From Herbaspirillum sp. SJZ107 (lineage in GTDB: Bacteria > Pseudomonadota > Gammaproteobacteria > Burkholderiales > Burkholderiaceae_D): DNA of 64,000 bases. A program made the position numbers and the translations under genes. Position 1 is the first letter of the stretch; each line of letters opens with the position of its first letter. Shown here piece after piece: positions 25,355 through 33,281 of the stretch. The notes under the pieces are model-generated. The model was not told the origin of the DNA. It did not search any database and was given only the letters and a program-made list of their open reading frames with translations. The stretch is from assembly GCF_006715485.1 (NCBI RefSeq), contig NZ_VFNH01000003.1, positions 1 through 64,000 on the forward strand, in the 5' to 3' direction.

Positions 25355-25381
25355 AATCGATCCGCCCGCGTCCCCCTGCCG

Positions 25382-25786
25382 TCATTGGCCGACGACCTTG
25401 ATCTGCTTGACCTCGAGCGTCGATTCGCCGAAGGTTTCCTTGTCGAACTCGCCGACCAGTTCGACCTGAGTGTTCTGGTCGATCTTCACGCCCGCTGGAA
25501 AGTGCTTGGCGTCGATCTCGACCGTCATCTTGCCGCTGGCGTCGCTGAACTCGTAGTCTTCGCCCCCCTTGTGGCCGGTCAGCTTGCCGCGCAGGCGCGC
25601 GTACTGGTCGTCCTTGCCGCTGTCGAGCAAGGCCTTGGCGGTCACCAGCGGCACGCTCGACGGGCCGGCATAGCCGCTTGGTGCGGCCTGGGTCGATGGG
25701 CCGCTGTAGGCGCCGGACTGGGCGCCGGCGGCGGCCGAGGCGGCCAGCAGGGTGACGATGCAGGCGATGCGGGTGATGGTGGTCAT
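25382..25786 (-). CDS. ygiW: YgiW/YdeI family stress-tolerance OB-fold protein
   Basis: 134 residues. The signal peptide (IVTLLAASAAAGAQ) precedes the bacterial OB fold: LVTAKALLDSGKDDQYARLRGKL, YEFSDASGKMTVEIDAKHF. E. coli YgiW is periplasmic, induced by peroxide and other stress, and encoded next to qseBC. Here it lies 58 bases downstream of the QseC-type kinase, keeping that association with the order reversed. CAGGAG before ATG 25786 fixes the start. Confidence 0.88.
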   Translation of the reverse strand: MTTITRIACIVTLLAASAAAGAQSGAYSGPSTQAAPSGYAGPSSVPLVTAKALLDSGKDDQYARLRGKLTGHKGGEDYEFSDASGKMTVEIDAKHFPAGVKIDQNTQVELVGEFDKETFGESTLEVKQIKVVGQ

Positions 25787-25844
25787 GGTCGGCTCCTGTC
25801 GTGTGGGAATGGCCCCATTACACACAGCCGACATTAAATGTATC

Positions 25845-27203
25845 TTAAGGAAAGTCCAGGAACACCCCTAGCCCGCGCCCATCCAGGCCGCTGCCGAAGC
25901 CGAGCGCGATGCCGTGCAGGTCGGCGATGCGCTTGACGATCGACAGCCCGAGCCCGCTGCCGGCCTGGCCCTGCCCCAGCACGCGGAAGAAACGCTCGGT
26001 CAGGCGTGCACGGCTGGCCTCGTCGACGCCGGTGCCGTCGTCGCGCACGGCGATGCGGGCGCTGCCGCCTTCAATGCCCGCTTCGATCTCGATCCGGCTG
26101 CCGTCCGGGCAATAGCGCAGCGCATTGTCGAGCAGGTTGCGCAGCACGATCTCGAGCATCGCCGGATCGGCCTGCACCGTGTCCAGTTCGCAGCGTACCC
26201 TCAGCCGGATGTTGCGCCGCGCCGCCTCCGGCGCGTGGATTGCCAGCAGGCGCTCCAGCAAGGGCGCCAGCGCCACCGGCTGGCGCACCAGCTGGGTGTT
26301 AGCCAGCGGATCCAGGCGCGCCAGCAGCAGCAGGCTGTCGACCAGCGCCGTGATGCGCGCGATGTCCTGGCGCAGCTTCCGGAACGGCGCCGCCAGCGCG
26401 GGCTGCGGATGCTGGCGCTGCAGCAGCTGCACGTGCATGTGCAGGCCGGCCAGCGGCGTGCGCAGTTCGTGGGCGGCATCGGCGGTGAAGCGGCGCTCGG
26501 CCTGCAGTGCCGCGTCGAGCCGCCCCAGCACGCCGTTCAGCGCCTGCACGATCGGCAGCACCTCGTGCGGCTGGCCGGTGGCCGGCACCAGCGCCAGGTC
26601 GCTCGGGGTCTTGGCGGCGATGGCCGCGGCGGTGCGGCGCAGCGGCTGCAGCACGTGCCCGATCAGGAACCAGCACACCAGGGCCAGCAGCGCCAGCATG
26701 CCGAGGACCGGCGGCCACAGGTGTTCGGCCAGTTCTTCCAGGATCTCGTAGCGGTCCGACGCGCGCTGGCCCACCTGCACCTCGACGTGGCGGTCCTGGT
26801 CGCGCACCACGAACACGCGCCAGCGGTGGCCCCCGGCATCGGTGTCGGCGAAGCCGTGGCTGTCGTCGCTGTCCTCGCCATCGACGACAAAAGGCGCGGA
26901 CGGCGCGCCGCCGGTGCGCTGCAGTACCCTGCCCTGCACCACGACCTGATACTGCATGTCGGCCTTGCGCGCCGCGGCGCCCGGACGCGGCGGGATGGCC
27001 AGGCCGCGCTCGTTCCAGTCGGTGGTGGCGGCCATGATCATGTAGCCCGCCTCTTCCAGCGCGTCGTCGAACACCTCGCTGGTTTCATGCCAGGCGACCG
27101 CGGTAGCGATGCCGAGGCTGGCCAGCCACAGCACGGCGCTGGCGGCCAGGATCGCCCCCAGCAGGCGCCGCCGCAGCGACCAGGATGCGGATTCAGGCTT
27201 CAT
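25845..27203 (-). CDS. qseC: QseC-type sensor histidine kinase
   Basis: 452 residues. TM helices at about 15-37 and 165-185 enclose a 125-residue periplasmic sensor; a HAMP-like segment precedes H245 in AAHELRTPL, and the ATPase has N (NLLDNALRY), DDGTGV and GLGLSIV boxes. The start overlaps the response regulator gene by 11 bases, so the two are coupled. The ygiW neighbour supports a QseC/PmrB-like assignment; the signal is unknown. Confidence 0.85.
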   Translation of the reverse strand: MKPESASWSLRRRLLGAILAASAVLWLASLGIATAVAWHETSEVFDDALEEAGYMIMAATTDWNERGLAIPPRPGAAARKADMQYQVVVQGRVLQRTGGAPSAPFVVDGEDSDDSHGFADTDAGGHRWRVFVVRDQDRHVEVQVGQRASDRYEILEELAEHLWPPVLGMLALLALVCWFLIGHVLQPLRRTAAAIAAKTPSDLALVPATGQPHEVLPIVQALNGVLGRLDAALQAERRFTADAAHELRTPLAGLHMHVQLLQRQHPQPALAAPFRKLRQDIARITALVDSLLLLARLDPLANTQLVRQPVALAPLLERLLAIHAPEAARRNIRLRVRCELDTVQADPAMLEIVLRNLLDNALRYCPDGSRIEIEAGIEGGSARIAVRDDGTGVDEASRARLTERFFRVLGQGQAGSGLGLSIVKRIADLHGIALGFGSGLDGRGLGVFLDFP

Positions 27204-27858
27204 CGTGCTTCATGCGGTAGCCGAGGCCGCGCACGGTGACGATGCTGTCGCCGCCCAGCTTCTTGCGCAGGTTGTGGATATACACCTCGATCGCATTGCT
27301 CTCGACCTCGTCGCCCCAGCCGTACAGCGTTTCCTCGATCTGGGCGCGGGTCACGATCGCGTTCCTGCGCAGCAGCAGCGCGTACAGCACATGGTATTCG
27401 CGCGCGGTCAGCGCCACCGGCTGGCCGGCCAGGGTGACCTGCCTGGTATCGGGGTCGAGCGCGATGGCGCCATGTGCCAGCGCATTGCTGGCGCGGTTGA
27501 CGCCGCGCCGCGCCGCGGCCCGGATGCGTGCCGACATCTCTTCCAGCTCGAAGGGCTTGACCAGGTAATCGTCGGCGCCCAGGTCGAGTCCTTCGACGCG
27601 GTCGGCCAGCGCATTGAAGGCGGTGATCAGGATCACCGGCACGGCGTTGCCGGCCGCGCGCAGGCTGGCCAGCAGGGCGTCGCCGCTCAGGCCGGGCAAG
27701 CCGCGGTCGAGCAGCACGCAGTCGTAATGGTGGGTCCTGATGGCGGTGTCGGCCGAGTCGCCGCGCTCGACCCAGTCGACGGCGTGGCCGTCCAGGCGCA
27801 GCCAGGCCTGGATGGTGCCGCCGAGGGAAATGTCGTCTTCTACGAGCAGGATGCGCAT
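27193..27858 (-). CDS. qseB: QseB/PmrA-type response regulator
   Basis: 221 residues. The receiver has acidic residues D8-D9, phosphoacceptor D51, the threonine of LITAFN and K101 in YLVKPFE; an OmpR-type winged helix follows (LTAREYHVLYALLLRRNAIVTR, NAIEVYIHNLRKKLGG). It is encoded 11 bases into its kinase and presumably regulates ygiW, as in the enterobacterial ygiW-qseBC cluster; target sites were not identified. Confidence 0.88.
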   Translation of the reverse strand: MRILLVEDDISLGGTIQAWLRLDGHAVDWVERGDSADTAIRTHHYDCVLLDRGLPGLSGDALLASLRAAGNAVPVILITAFNALADRVEGLDLGADDYLVKPFELEEMSARIRAAARRGVNRASNALAHGAIALDPDTRQVTLAGQPVALTAREYHVLYALLLRRNAIVTRAQIEETLYGWGDEVESNAIEVYIHNLRKKLGGDSIVTVRGLGYRMKHDEA

Positions 27859-27933
27859 GCCGGCCGACCTTACGTTGAATGGATGAAGCCAATCTTAAAG
27901 CGAACGAGATGCGCCAACAGGAAGCGCCGAATG

Positions 27934-27959
27934 AAAAACGCCAGCCCCCGGGCTGGCGT
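27934..27959 (-). terminator. terminator of the M13 peptidase gene
   Basis: On the minus strand CGCCAGCC/GGCTGGCG (27951-27958 with 27939-27946, 4-base loop) is followed by five Us (As at 27934-27938). It lies 22 bases beyond the peptidase stop and ahead of the response regulator start, separating the two transcripts. Confidence 0.85.
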
Positions 27960-27980
27960 CGGTCGCCCCGGCCCTGCCGG

Positions 27981-30053
27981 TTACCAGAAGATCACGCGCT
28001 GTTCCGGCGCCAGGTACATCCTGTCGCCCGGCTTGACGTCGAAGGCTTCGTAATAGCCGGGGTGGTTGCGCAGGCTGCCGTTGACGCGGAATTCGGACGG
28101 CGAATGCGGGTCCGATTTGACCTGCGCGATCAGGGCGGCGTCGCGCGCCTTGCCGCGGCGCGCTTGGGCCATGCCCATGAAGATGCGCTGTTCGGCGGTG
28201 TAGCCGTCGATCACCGGCGCCGGCTTGCCCTTCAGCGAGATCCGGTAGGCGCGGCTGGCCATGATGGCGCCGGCGTTGTCGGCGATGTTCTCGCCCAGCG
28301 TCAGTTCGCCGTTCAGGTGGTAGCCTTCGACCGGGCTGTAGGCGGCGTACTGCGACACCAGCACCTTGCCCTTGGCGGCGAATTTTTCCCCGTCCTGTTT
28401 CGTCCACCAGTTGCGCAAATTGCCGTCGCCGTCGTACTGGGCGCCCTGGTCGTCGAAGGCGTGGCTGATCTCGTGGCCGATCGAGATGCCGACGGCACCG
28501 TAGTTGATGGCCGGCTCGGCATTCGCATCGTAGAGCGGCGACTGCAGGCGCGCGGCCGGGAACACGACTTCGTTCATCTCCGGGCTGTAGTAGGCGTTCA
28601 CGGTCTGCGGCGTCATGTGCCATTCGCCGCGGTTGACCGGCTGGCCCAGCTTGTTGACGCCGTACTGGTGGGCGAACTCGCGCGCGCGCATCACGTTGCC
28701 GGCCAGGTCGCCGCGCTTGATGAGCAGCGCCGAATAATCGCGCCACTGGTCCGGATAACCCACCTTGACCGAGATCTTGGCCAGCTTGGCCTGTGCCTGC
28801 TTCTTGGTCTCGGGACTCATCCAGTCCAGCGTGTCGATGCGTTCCTTGTAGGCCAGCAGGAAGTTGTTCACCATGTCCTGGACCTGCGCCTTGCGCTCGG
28901 CCGGGAAGTAGTTTTTCACGTAGACCTTGCCGACGACCTCGCCGAGGTCGCGGTTGATCTGGGCGATCGCCAGCTTCTCGACCGGACGGTTGACCTTGGC
29001 GCCCGACAGCACGCTGCCGCGGAAGGCGAAGCTCTCGTCGACGAAGGGCTGCGACAGGTAAGGCGCGTAGCTGCTCAGCAGACGGAACGTGAAGTAGGAT
29101 TTCCAGGTGTCGACCGGGGTGGCGGCGATGATCCCGTCCAGCGCCTGCAGGTAGCTCGGCTGGCTGACGTTCACTTCCGTTACCTTGCCGGCAATGCCTT
29201 GTTCCTTCATCCAGCCATCCCAGTCGAAGCCCGGTGCCAGCGCCTTCAGCTGGGCGATCGTCATCTTGTTGTAGGTCTTGACCGGATCGCGGTTCTGCAC
29301 TGCGCTCCACTGGGCCGTGGCGATCCGGGTCTCCAGCGCCACGATGCGCGCAGCCTGTCCGGCCGGGTCGGGCTGGCCGGCCAGCGCCAGCAGTTTTTCG
29401 ACGTGCGCCTGGTATTTGGCGCGGGTGTCCATCAGCTTGGCGTCGCCGGTCTGGATATAGAAATCGCGGTTCGGCATGCCCAGGCCCGACTGCGCAATAT
29501 CGACCAGGTAGCGCGTCGACTGCTTGCTGTCCTGGCCCACGCTCATGGCGACCGGGCTGCCGGCGCCGATGCGGCCGGCATGCGCGGCCAGGGCGCCCAG
29601 GCCCCGCTTGTCTTCCAGCGCGGCGATGCGTGCCAGCTCGACCGTCAGGGGCGTGACGCCGAGCGCATTGCGCTGCGCCTGGTCGACGTAGCTGGCGTAG
29701 TAATCGCCCATCTTCTGGTTGTCGGAACCGGTCTTTGCCGCCTTGTCCTGCGCCGCCCCCTCGATCAGCGTGCGGATCTGGCCTTCGACGTTTTCCTGGG
29801 CCACGTTGAAGGCACCCCAGCTCGAGCGGTCGTTCGGGATCTCGACGTCCTTCAGCCACTTCCCTTGGGAGTAACGGAAAAAGTCGTCCTGCGGACGCAC
29901 CGCCGCGTCGAACGCGCTCTTGTCGACGCCGGACACCGGCGCGGCAGCAGTCGCGCCAGGGGTGGTGGCGGCAGACACGGCGGCCATCGGGGCGGCAAAG
30001 GCCGCGCCGGCGAACAGGCCGGCAATCAGGGCGCTGCCCAGGGTAGGCTTCAT
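27981..30053 (-). CDS. M13 family metallopeptidase (neprilysin/PepO type)
   Basis: 690 residues. The signal peptide (GSALIAGLFAGAAFAAP) makes it exported. It has the substrate-binding NAYYSP (486 on), zinc site H527-E-I-S-H531 and third ligand E588 in GENIADNAG. M13 enzymes cut oligopeptides; here it probably trims peptides in the periplasm. The C-terminus reads RVIFW instead of the usual C-x-V-W. ATG 30053 is chosen because it begins the signal; upstream in-frame codons have none. Divergent from the CAP gene 67 bases away. Confidence 0.93.
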   Translation of the reverse strand: MKPTLGSALIAGLFAGAAFAAPMAAVSAATTPGATAAAPVSGVDKSAFDAAVRPQDDFFRYSQGKWLKDVEIPNDRSSWGAFNVAQENVEGQIRTLIEGAAQDKAAKTGSDNQKMGDYYASYVDQAQRNALGVTPLTVELARIAALEDKRGLGALAAHAGRIGAGSPVAMSVGQDSKQSTRYLVDIAQSGLGMPNRDFYIQTGDAKLMDTRAKYQAHVEKLLALAGQPDPAGQAARIVALETRIATAQWSAVQNRDPVKTYNKMTIAQLKALAPGFDWDGWMKEQGIAGKVTEVNVSQPSYLQALDGIIAATPVDTWKSYFTFRLLSSYAPYLSQPFVDESFAFRGSVLSGAKVNRPVEKLAIAQINRDLGEVVGKVYVKNYFPAERKAQVQDMVNNFLLAYKERIDTLDWMSPETKKQAQAKLAKISVKVGYPDQWRDYSALLIKRGDLAGNVMRAREFAHQYGVNKLGQPVNRGEWHMTPQTVNAYYSPEMNEVVFPAARLQSPLYDANAEPAINYGAVGISIGHEISHAFDDQGAQYDGDGNLRNWWTKQDGEKFAAKGKVLVSQYAAYSPVEGYHLNGELTLGENIADNAGAIMASRAYRISLKGKPAPVIDGYTAEQRIFMGMAQARRGKARDAALIAQVKSDPHSPSEFRVNGSLRNHPGYYEAFDVKPGDRMYLAPEQRVIFW

Positions 30054-30120
30054 ACAATGTCTCCTCATCAATGAAGCAAGGAATGCTAAATTAATCCTTA
30101 CCCCTTGCCAAGGATTCATT

Positions 30121-31026
30121 GTGGGTAAGGCGGGCGCCCCCATCTGCCGACGCATGTCGCGTGCTTTCGCTCTCCCCGCTTCCCTGCACCCTGCCGCCGC
30201 CGGCCTCGCCCTGGCCGCCGCCGCCGTGCTGCTGAGTCCTGCCCCGGCGCATGCCGACGAACTGGCCGACCTGGTGAACGCCTACCGCGCCGCGCCCGCC
30301 GGCTGCGATGGCCGTCCCGCGGCGCCGCCGCTGGTGCCGGAAGCCGCGCTGGCACGCGTGGAGGTCGGCACCGGCACCTTCCTCGAATCGGCGCTGCAGC
30401 GCCTAGGCTACCGCGCCGACCGCGCCGAAGCGATCTCGCTGACCGGCCCCAGGGATGCGCCGGCGGCCATGGCAGTGCTGCGCCAGAAATACTGCGTCAC
30501 GCTGCTCGACCCGGGCCTGGCCGCGATCGGCACCGCACGCCGCGGCGATGCCTGGCAGGTGGTGCTGGCGCATCCGCTGATCCTGCCCGAGCTGCCTGGC
30601 TGGGAAGCCGCCGGGGCCGAGATCCTCGACGGGGTCAACCGCGCGCGGGCGCAGCCGCGCAGCTGCGGCACGCAGTCGTTCGCGGCGGCGCCGCCGGTCG
30701 TGTGGAACGGGCGCTTGGGCCTGGCCGCGCTGGCCCACAGCACCAATATGGCCGAGGGCCATTATTTCAGTCACAAGGAAAAAGACGGCAGCGAGGCGGC
30801 CGACCGCGCCACCCGCGCCGGCTACACCTGGCGCACGGTGGGCGAGAACATCGCGTCCGGTAACCGCACGCCGCAGGAAGCGGTCGCCGCCTGGCTCGAC
30901 AGCCCGGGCCACTGCGCCAACATCATGAACCCGAATTTCACCGAGATGGGGGCGGCGTATGCGATCAACCCGGAGAACGAGAACCGCACGCCCTACTGGA
31001 CCCAGGTGTTCGCCCGCCCGCGCTGA
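30121..31026 (+). CDS. secreted CAP (SCP/PR1-like) domain protein
   Basis: About 301 residues. A signal peptide (AAGLALAAAAVLLSPAPAHA) precedes an unassigned domain (about 50-160) and a C-terminal CAP domain: LAALAHSTNMAEGHYFSH, VGENIASGN, AAWLDSPGHCANIMNPNFTEMG, the four cavity histidine/glutamate positions being present. GTG 30121 is preferred since AAGGA lies six bases upstream; ATG 30154 lacks an SD. CAP proteins bind lipids or peptides; the role here is unknown. Confidence 0.85.
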   Translation: MGKAGAPICRRMSRAFALPASLHPAAAGLALAAAAVLLSPAPAHADELADLVNAYRAAPAGCDGRPAAPPLVPEAALARVEVGTGTFLESALQRLGYRADRAEAISLTGPRDAPAAMAVLRQKYCVTLLDPGLAAIGTARRGDAWQVVLAHPLILPELPGWEAAGAEILDGVNRARAQPRSCGTQSFAAAPPVVWNGRLGLAALAHSTNMAEGHYFSHKEKDGSEAADRATRAGYTWRTVGENIASGNRTPQEAVAAWLDSPGHCANIMNPNFTEMGAAYAINPENENRTPYWTQVFARPR

Positions 31027-31092
31027 ACCAGGCCGCATTCACCCCGGCCGATAAATTGCATCGATCCCGGCTATCGCTTTCATCGAAAATAA

Positions 31093-31125
31093 TAAATAGC
31101 GCGCTATTTAATTGTGCGCTATAGT
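31093..31125 (+). promoter_or_regulatory. palindromic operator and promoter of ohr
   Basis: TAAATAGCGCGCTATTTA is a perfect 18-bp palindrome at 31093-31110; a TATAGT -10 follows at 31120-31125, so the palindrome covers the -35. A related half (TTGTGCGCTATA) overlaps the -10. MarR-type OhrR repressors bind such AT-flanked GCGC dyads in front of ohr genes; no ohrR gene is in the window. Confidence 0.65.
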
Positions 31126-31203
31126 TTTACCCATGGAAGCGCCACACTGCTGGCACCCCACCGGAATCACGAACTATTCTCAAACCATTGAAAGGGTAAC
31201 GCC

Positions 31204-31632
31204 ATGACCACCAAGCTCGACAAAGTCCTGTACACCGCCAAAGCCCACACCACCGGCGGCCGCGAAGGCCGTTCGACCACCGACGACGGCCTGCTGGACG
31301 TGACCCTGCAGCCGCCGAAGGAAATGGGCGGCAAGGGTGGCGCGACCAACCCGGAACAGCTGTTCGCAGCCGGCTACTCGGCCTGCTTCATCGGCGCCCT
31401 GAAGTTCGTGGCAGGCCAGAAGAAAATCGCGGTGCCGGCCGATACCGCCGTCGACGCCAGCGTGGCGATCGGCCCGATCCCCAACGGTTTCGGCCTGGCC
31501 GTGGAACTGGCCGTCAGCCTGCCGGGCATGGACCGTGCCGCTGCGCAGGAACTGGTCGAGGCCGCCCACGTCGTCTGCCCGTACTCGAACGCGACCCGCG
31601 GCAACATCGACGTGACCCTGACCGTCGTATAA
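31204..31632 (+). CDS. ohr: organic hydroperoxide resistance protein
   Basis: 142 residues. A thiol peroxidase that reduces organic hydroperoxides: both redox cysteines are present, C61 in YSACF and C125 in HVVCPYS, with the conserved NPEQLFAAGYSACF and GGKGGATNPEQ regions. ATG 31204 follows GGGTAACGCC. It has its own operator upstream and a bidirectional terminator shared with the facing HD-GYP gene. Confidence 0.96.
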   Translation: MTTKLDKVLYTAKAHTTGGREGRSTTDDGLLDVTLQPPKEMGGKGGATNPEQLFAAGYSACFIGALKFVAGQKKIAVPADTAVDASVAIGPIPNGFGLAVELAVSLPGMDRAAAQELVEAAHVVCPYSNATRGNIDVTLTVV

Positions 31633-31674
31633 GTCTTGCGATCACCCCGCAACCCGCGAGGATGTCGAATACAA

Positions 31675-31708
31675 AAAAGGCGCTGTCCCTGCGGGGACGG
31701 CGCCTTTT
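31675..31708. terminator. bidirectional terminator between ohr and HD-GYP gene 1
   Basis: A 15-bp stem (31675-31689 with 31694-31708) around a 4-base loop, with A-run on the left arm and T-run on the right arm, so it can terminate both the plus-strand ohr and the minus-strand HD-GYP transcript ending at 31770. Confidence 0.9.
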
Positions 31709-31769
31709 GTCTTGTCGGTGGCCTGCGTGTTTCCGGCGCATGTGCGCGCTGCCGGGCGCGCACATGGTC

Positions 31770-33143
31770 TCAGGCCGCTTGCGGAAACGGCACCGCTTCC
31801 ACCGCCCGCACCAGCGCCTCGAAGCAGTCGGCATCGAGCGCCGTGCCGACCGTCTTGCGCATGATCTCGAGCGCCTGCGGGATCGGGATCGCGCCGCGGT
31901 AGGGACGCTCGGCCGTGATCGCGTCGAAGATGTCGGCGGTGGTGATGATGCGCGTCTCGATCGAAATCTGGTCCGCGCTGAGGCCGCGCGGGTAGCCGGT
32001 GCCGTCCAGTTTTTCGTGGTGGGCGCCGGCGATGGCCGCCAGCTCGCGGAAGGCGCCGATGCTGCCGAGGATGGTTTCCGTGTAGCGCGCGTGTTCCTTG
32101 ACCGCTTCCCACTCGTCCGGATCGAGCTTGCCGGCCTTGTCCAGCACGCTGTTGCTGACGCCCAGCTTGCCGACGTCGTGCAGCAGCGCGCCGCGCTTGA
32201 GCCAGCGGCGCCGTTCTTCCGACAGGCCCAGCGATTCCGCGATCATGTCGGTGTACAGCGCGACGCGTGCGCTGTGGCCGCTGGTGTACGGGCTCTTGGC
32301 ATCGACCACCTGGCCGAAGGCGGTGGCGATGTCGTCCAGGTAGTCGTCGTCGAGGACGTACTGGCGGTCGAGGGCGGCCGCCGGCAGGCCGGTCACGGCG
32401 CGTTCGATGTCGGGCGCGCCCAGCGTGTGCCAGAACGTGTCCGCGGCGGCGACCTGCTCGAAGGCCGCCACCAGGCGCGGGTCGAACCACTGGCCGGCGC
32501 GGCTGCGCACTTCCTTCAGCGCGGCCTCACGCCCGCTTTCGGTGTGGAACACGTCGACCACCTGCGCCATCAGCGCGATGCGCGAATACAGCGGGATGTC
32601 GTCGCCCTGCAGGCGCTCCGGCTTGCCGTTGCCGTTGAAATGCTCGTCCAGGCTGTAGATGCCCTTCGATACCGATTCCGGGAAGCGCAGCAGGCGCGCG
32701 ATCTCGGCGCCGCGCTGGCAGCGGGTGGCGACGAATTCGTCCTGCAGCGTGCGGCCGTCGCGCACGATGCGCATCACGTTGCGGAAGCGCTCGGCCAGGC
32801 CCGCCTTCAGGCCGGTGTGCTTGAGCACGAAGCCGAGCACCTTGTGCAGGCTGTCGTCGACCAGCATCCAGTCGCGCTTGAAATTGCGGTCGTCGGTGAG
32901 ATACATCTCGCAGATGCGCGCGGCATTGCTGCTGCAGCCCAGGTCCTTGAGCAGCACCACGTAGTAGAGCTCCCACAGTTCCCTGTCGCTGAGTCCGGCC
33001 TGGCGGCCGATGTGCATGGCGACCCAGCAGCAGCGCAGGCAGTGGCCCGGCGACTGCCCTTCGGTAATGTCGAGGGCGTAACTGAGCGAGGCGATCAGCT
33101 CCGATAATTTGAGCGTGCAAGACGACGAAGGGGATGGATTCAT
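31770..33143 (-). CDS. tandem HD-GYP domain protein 1
   Basis: 457 residues. Residues about 270-457 are a canonical HD-GYP c-di-GMP phosphodiesterase: H290 (SGHSARVA), H322-D323-V-G-K, HHEKLDGTGYP (375-385), RIITTADIFDAIT, RPYR. Residues about 30-230 look like a second, worn HD-GYP: KDLG replaces HD-x-G-K and NGNGKPERL (170-178) replaces DGTGYP, while IPLYSRIALMAQVVDVF is kept. The first half is probably regulatory. Its twin lies directly upstream; this gene's own promoter probably lies in the 138-base gap between them. Confidence 0.88.
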   Translation of the reverse strand: MNPSPSSSCTLKLSELIASLSYALDITEGQSPGHCLRCCWVAMHIGRQAGLSDRELWELYYVVLLKDLGCSSNAARICEMYLTDDRNFKRDWMLVDDSLHKVLGFVLKHTGLKAGLAERFRNVMRIVRDGRTLQDEFVATRCQRGAEIARLLRFPESVSKGIYSLDEHFNGNGKPERLQGDDIPLYSRIALMAQVVDVFHTESGREAALKEVRSRAGQWFDPRLVAAFEQVAAADTFWHTLGAPDIERAVTGLPAAALDRQYVLDDDYLDDIATAFGQVVDAKSPYTSGHSARVALYTDMIAESLGLSEERRRWLKRGALLHDVGKLGVSNSVLDKAGKLDPDEWEAVKEHARYTETILGSIGAFRELAAIAGAHHEKLDGTGYPRGLSADQISIETRIITTADIFDAITAERPYRGAIPIPQALEIMRKTVGTALDADCFEALVRAVEAVPFPQAA

Positions 33144-33281
33144 GGCGCGACAAACTGCCGAAAAAGCAAAATTTGATGAATTAAAGCAATATGATACCCA
33201 TCAATAGATGCAGCATGGCATCAAAAATTGCAAAATATTGATACGTGACGTCAATAAATTGACAATTGTGGCGCCCTGGCC

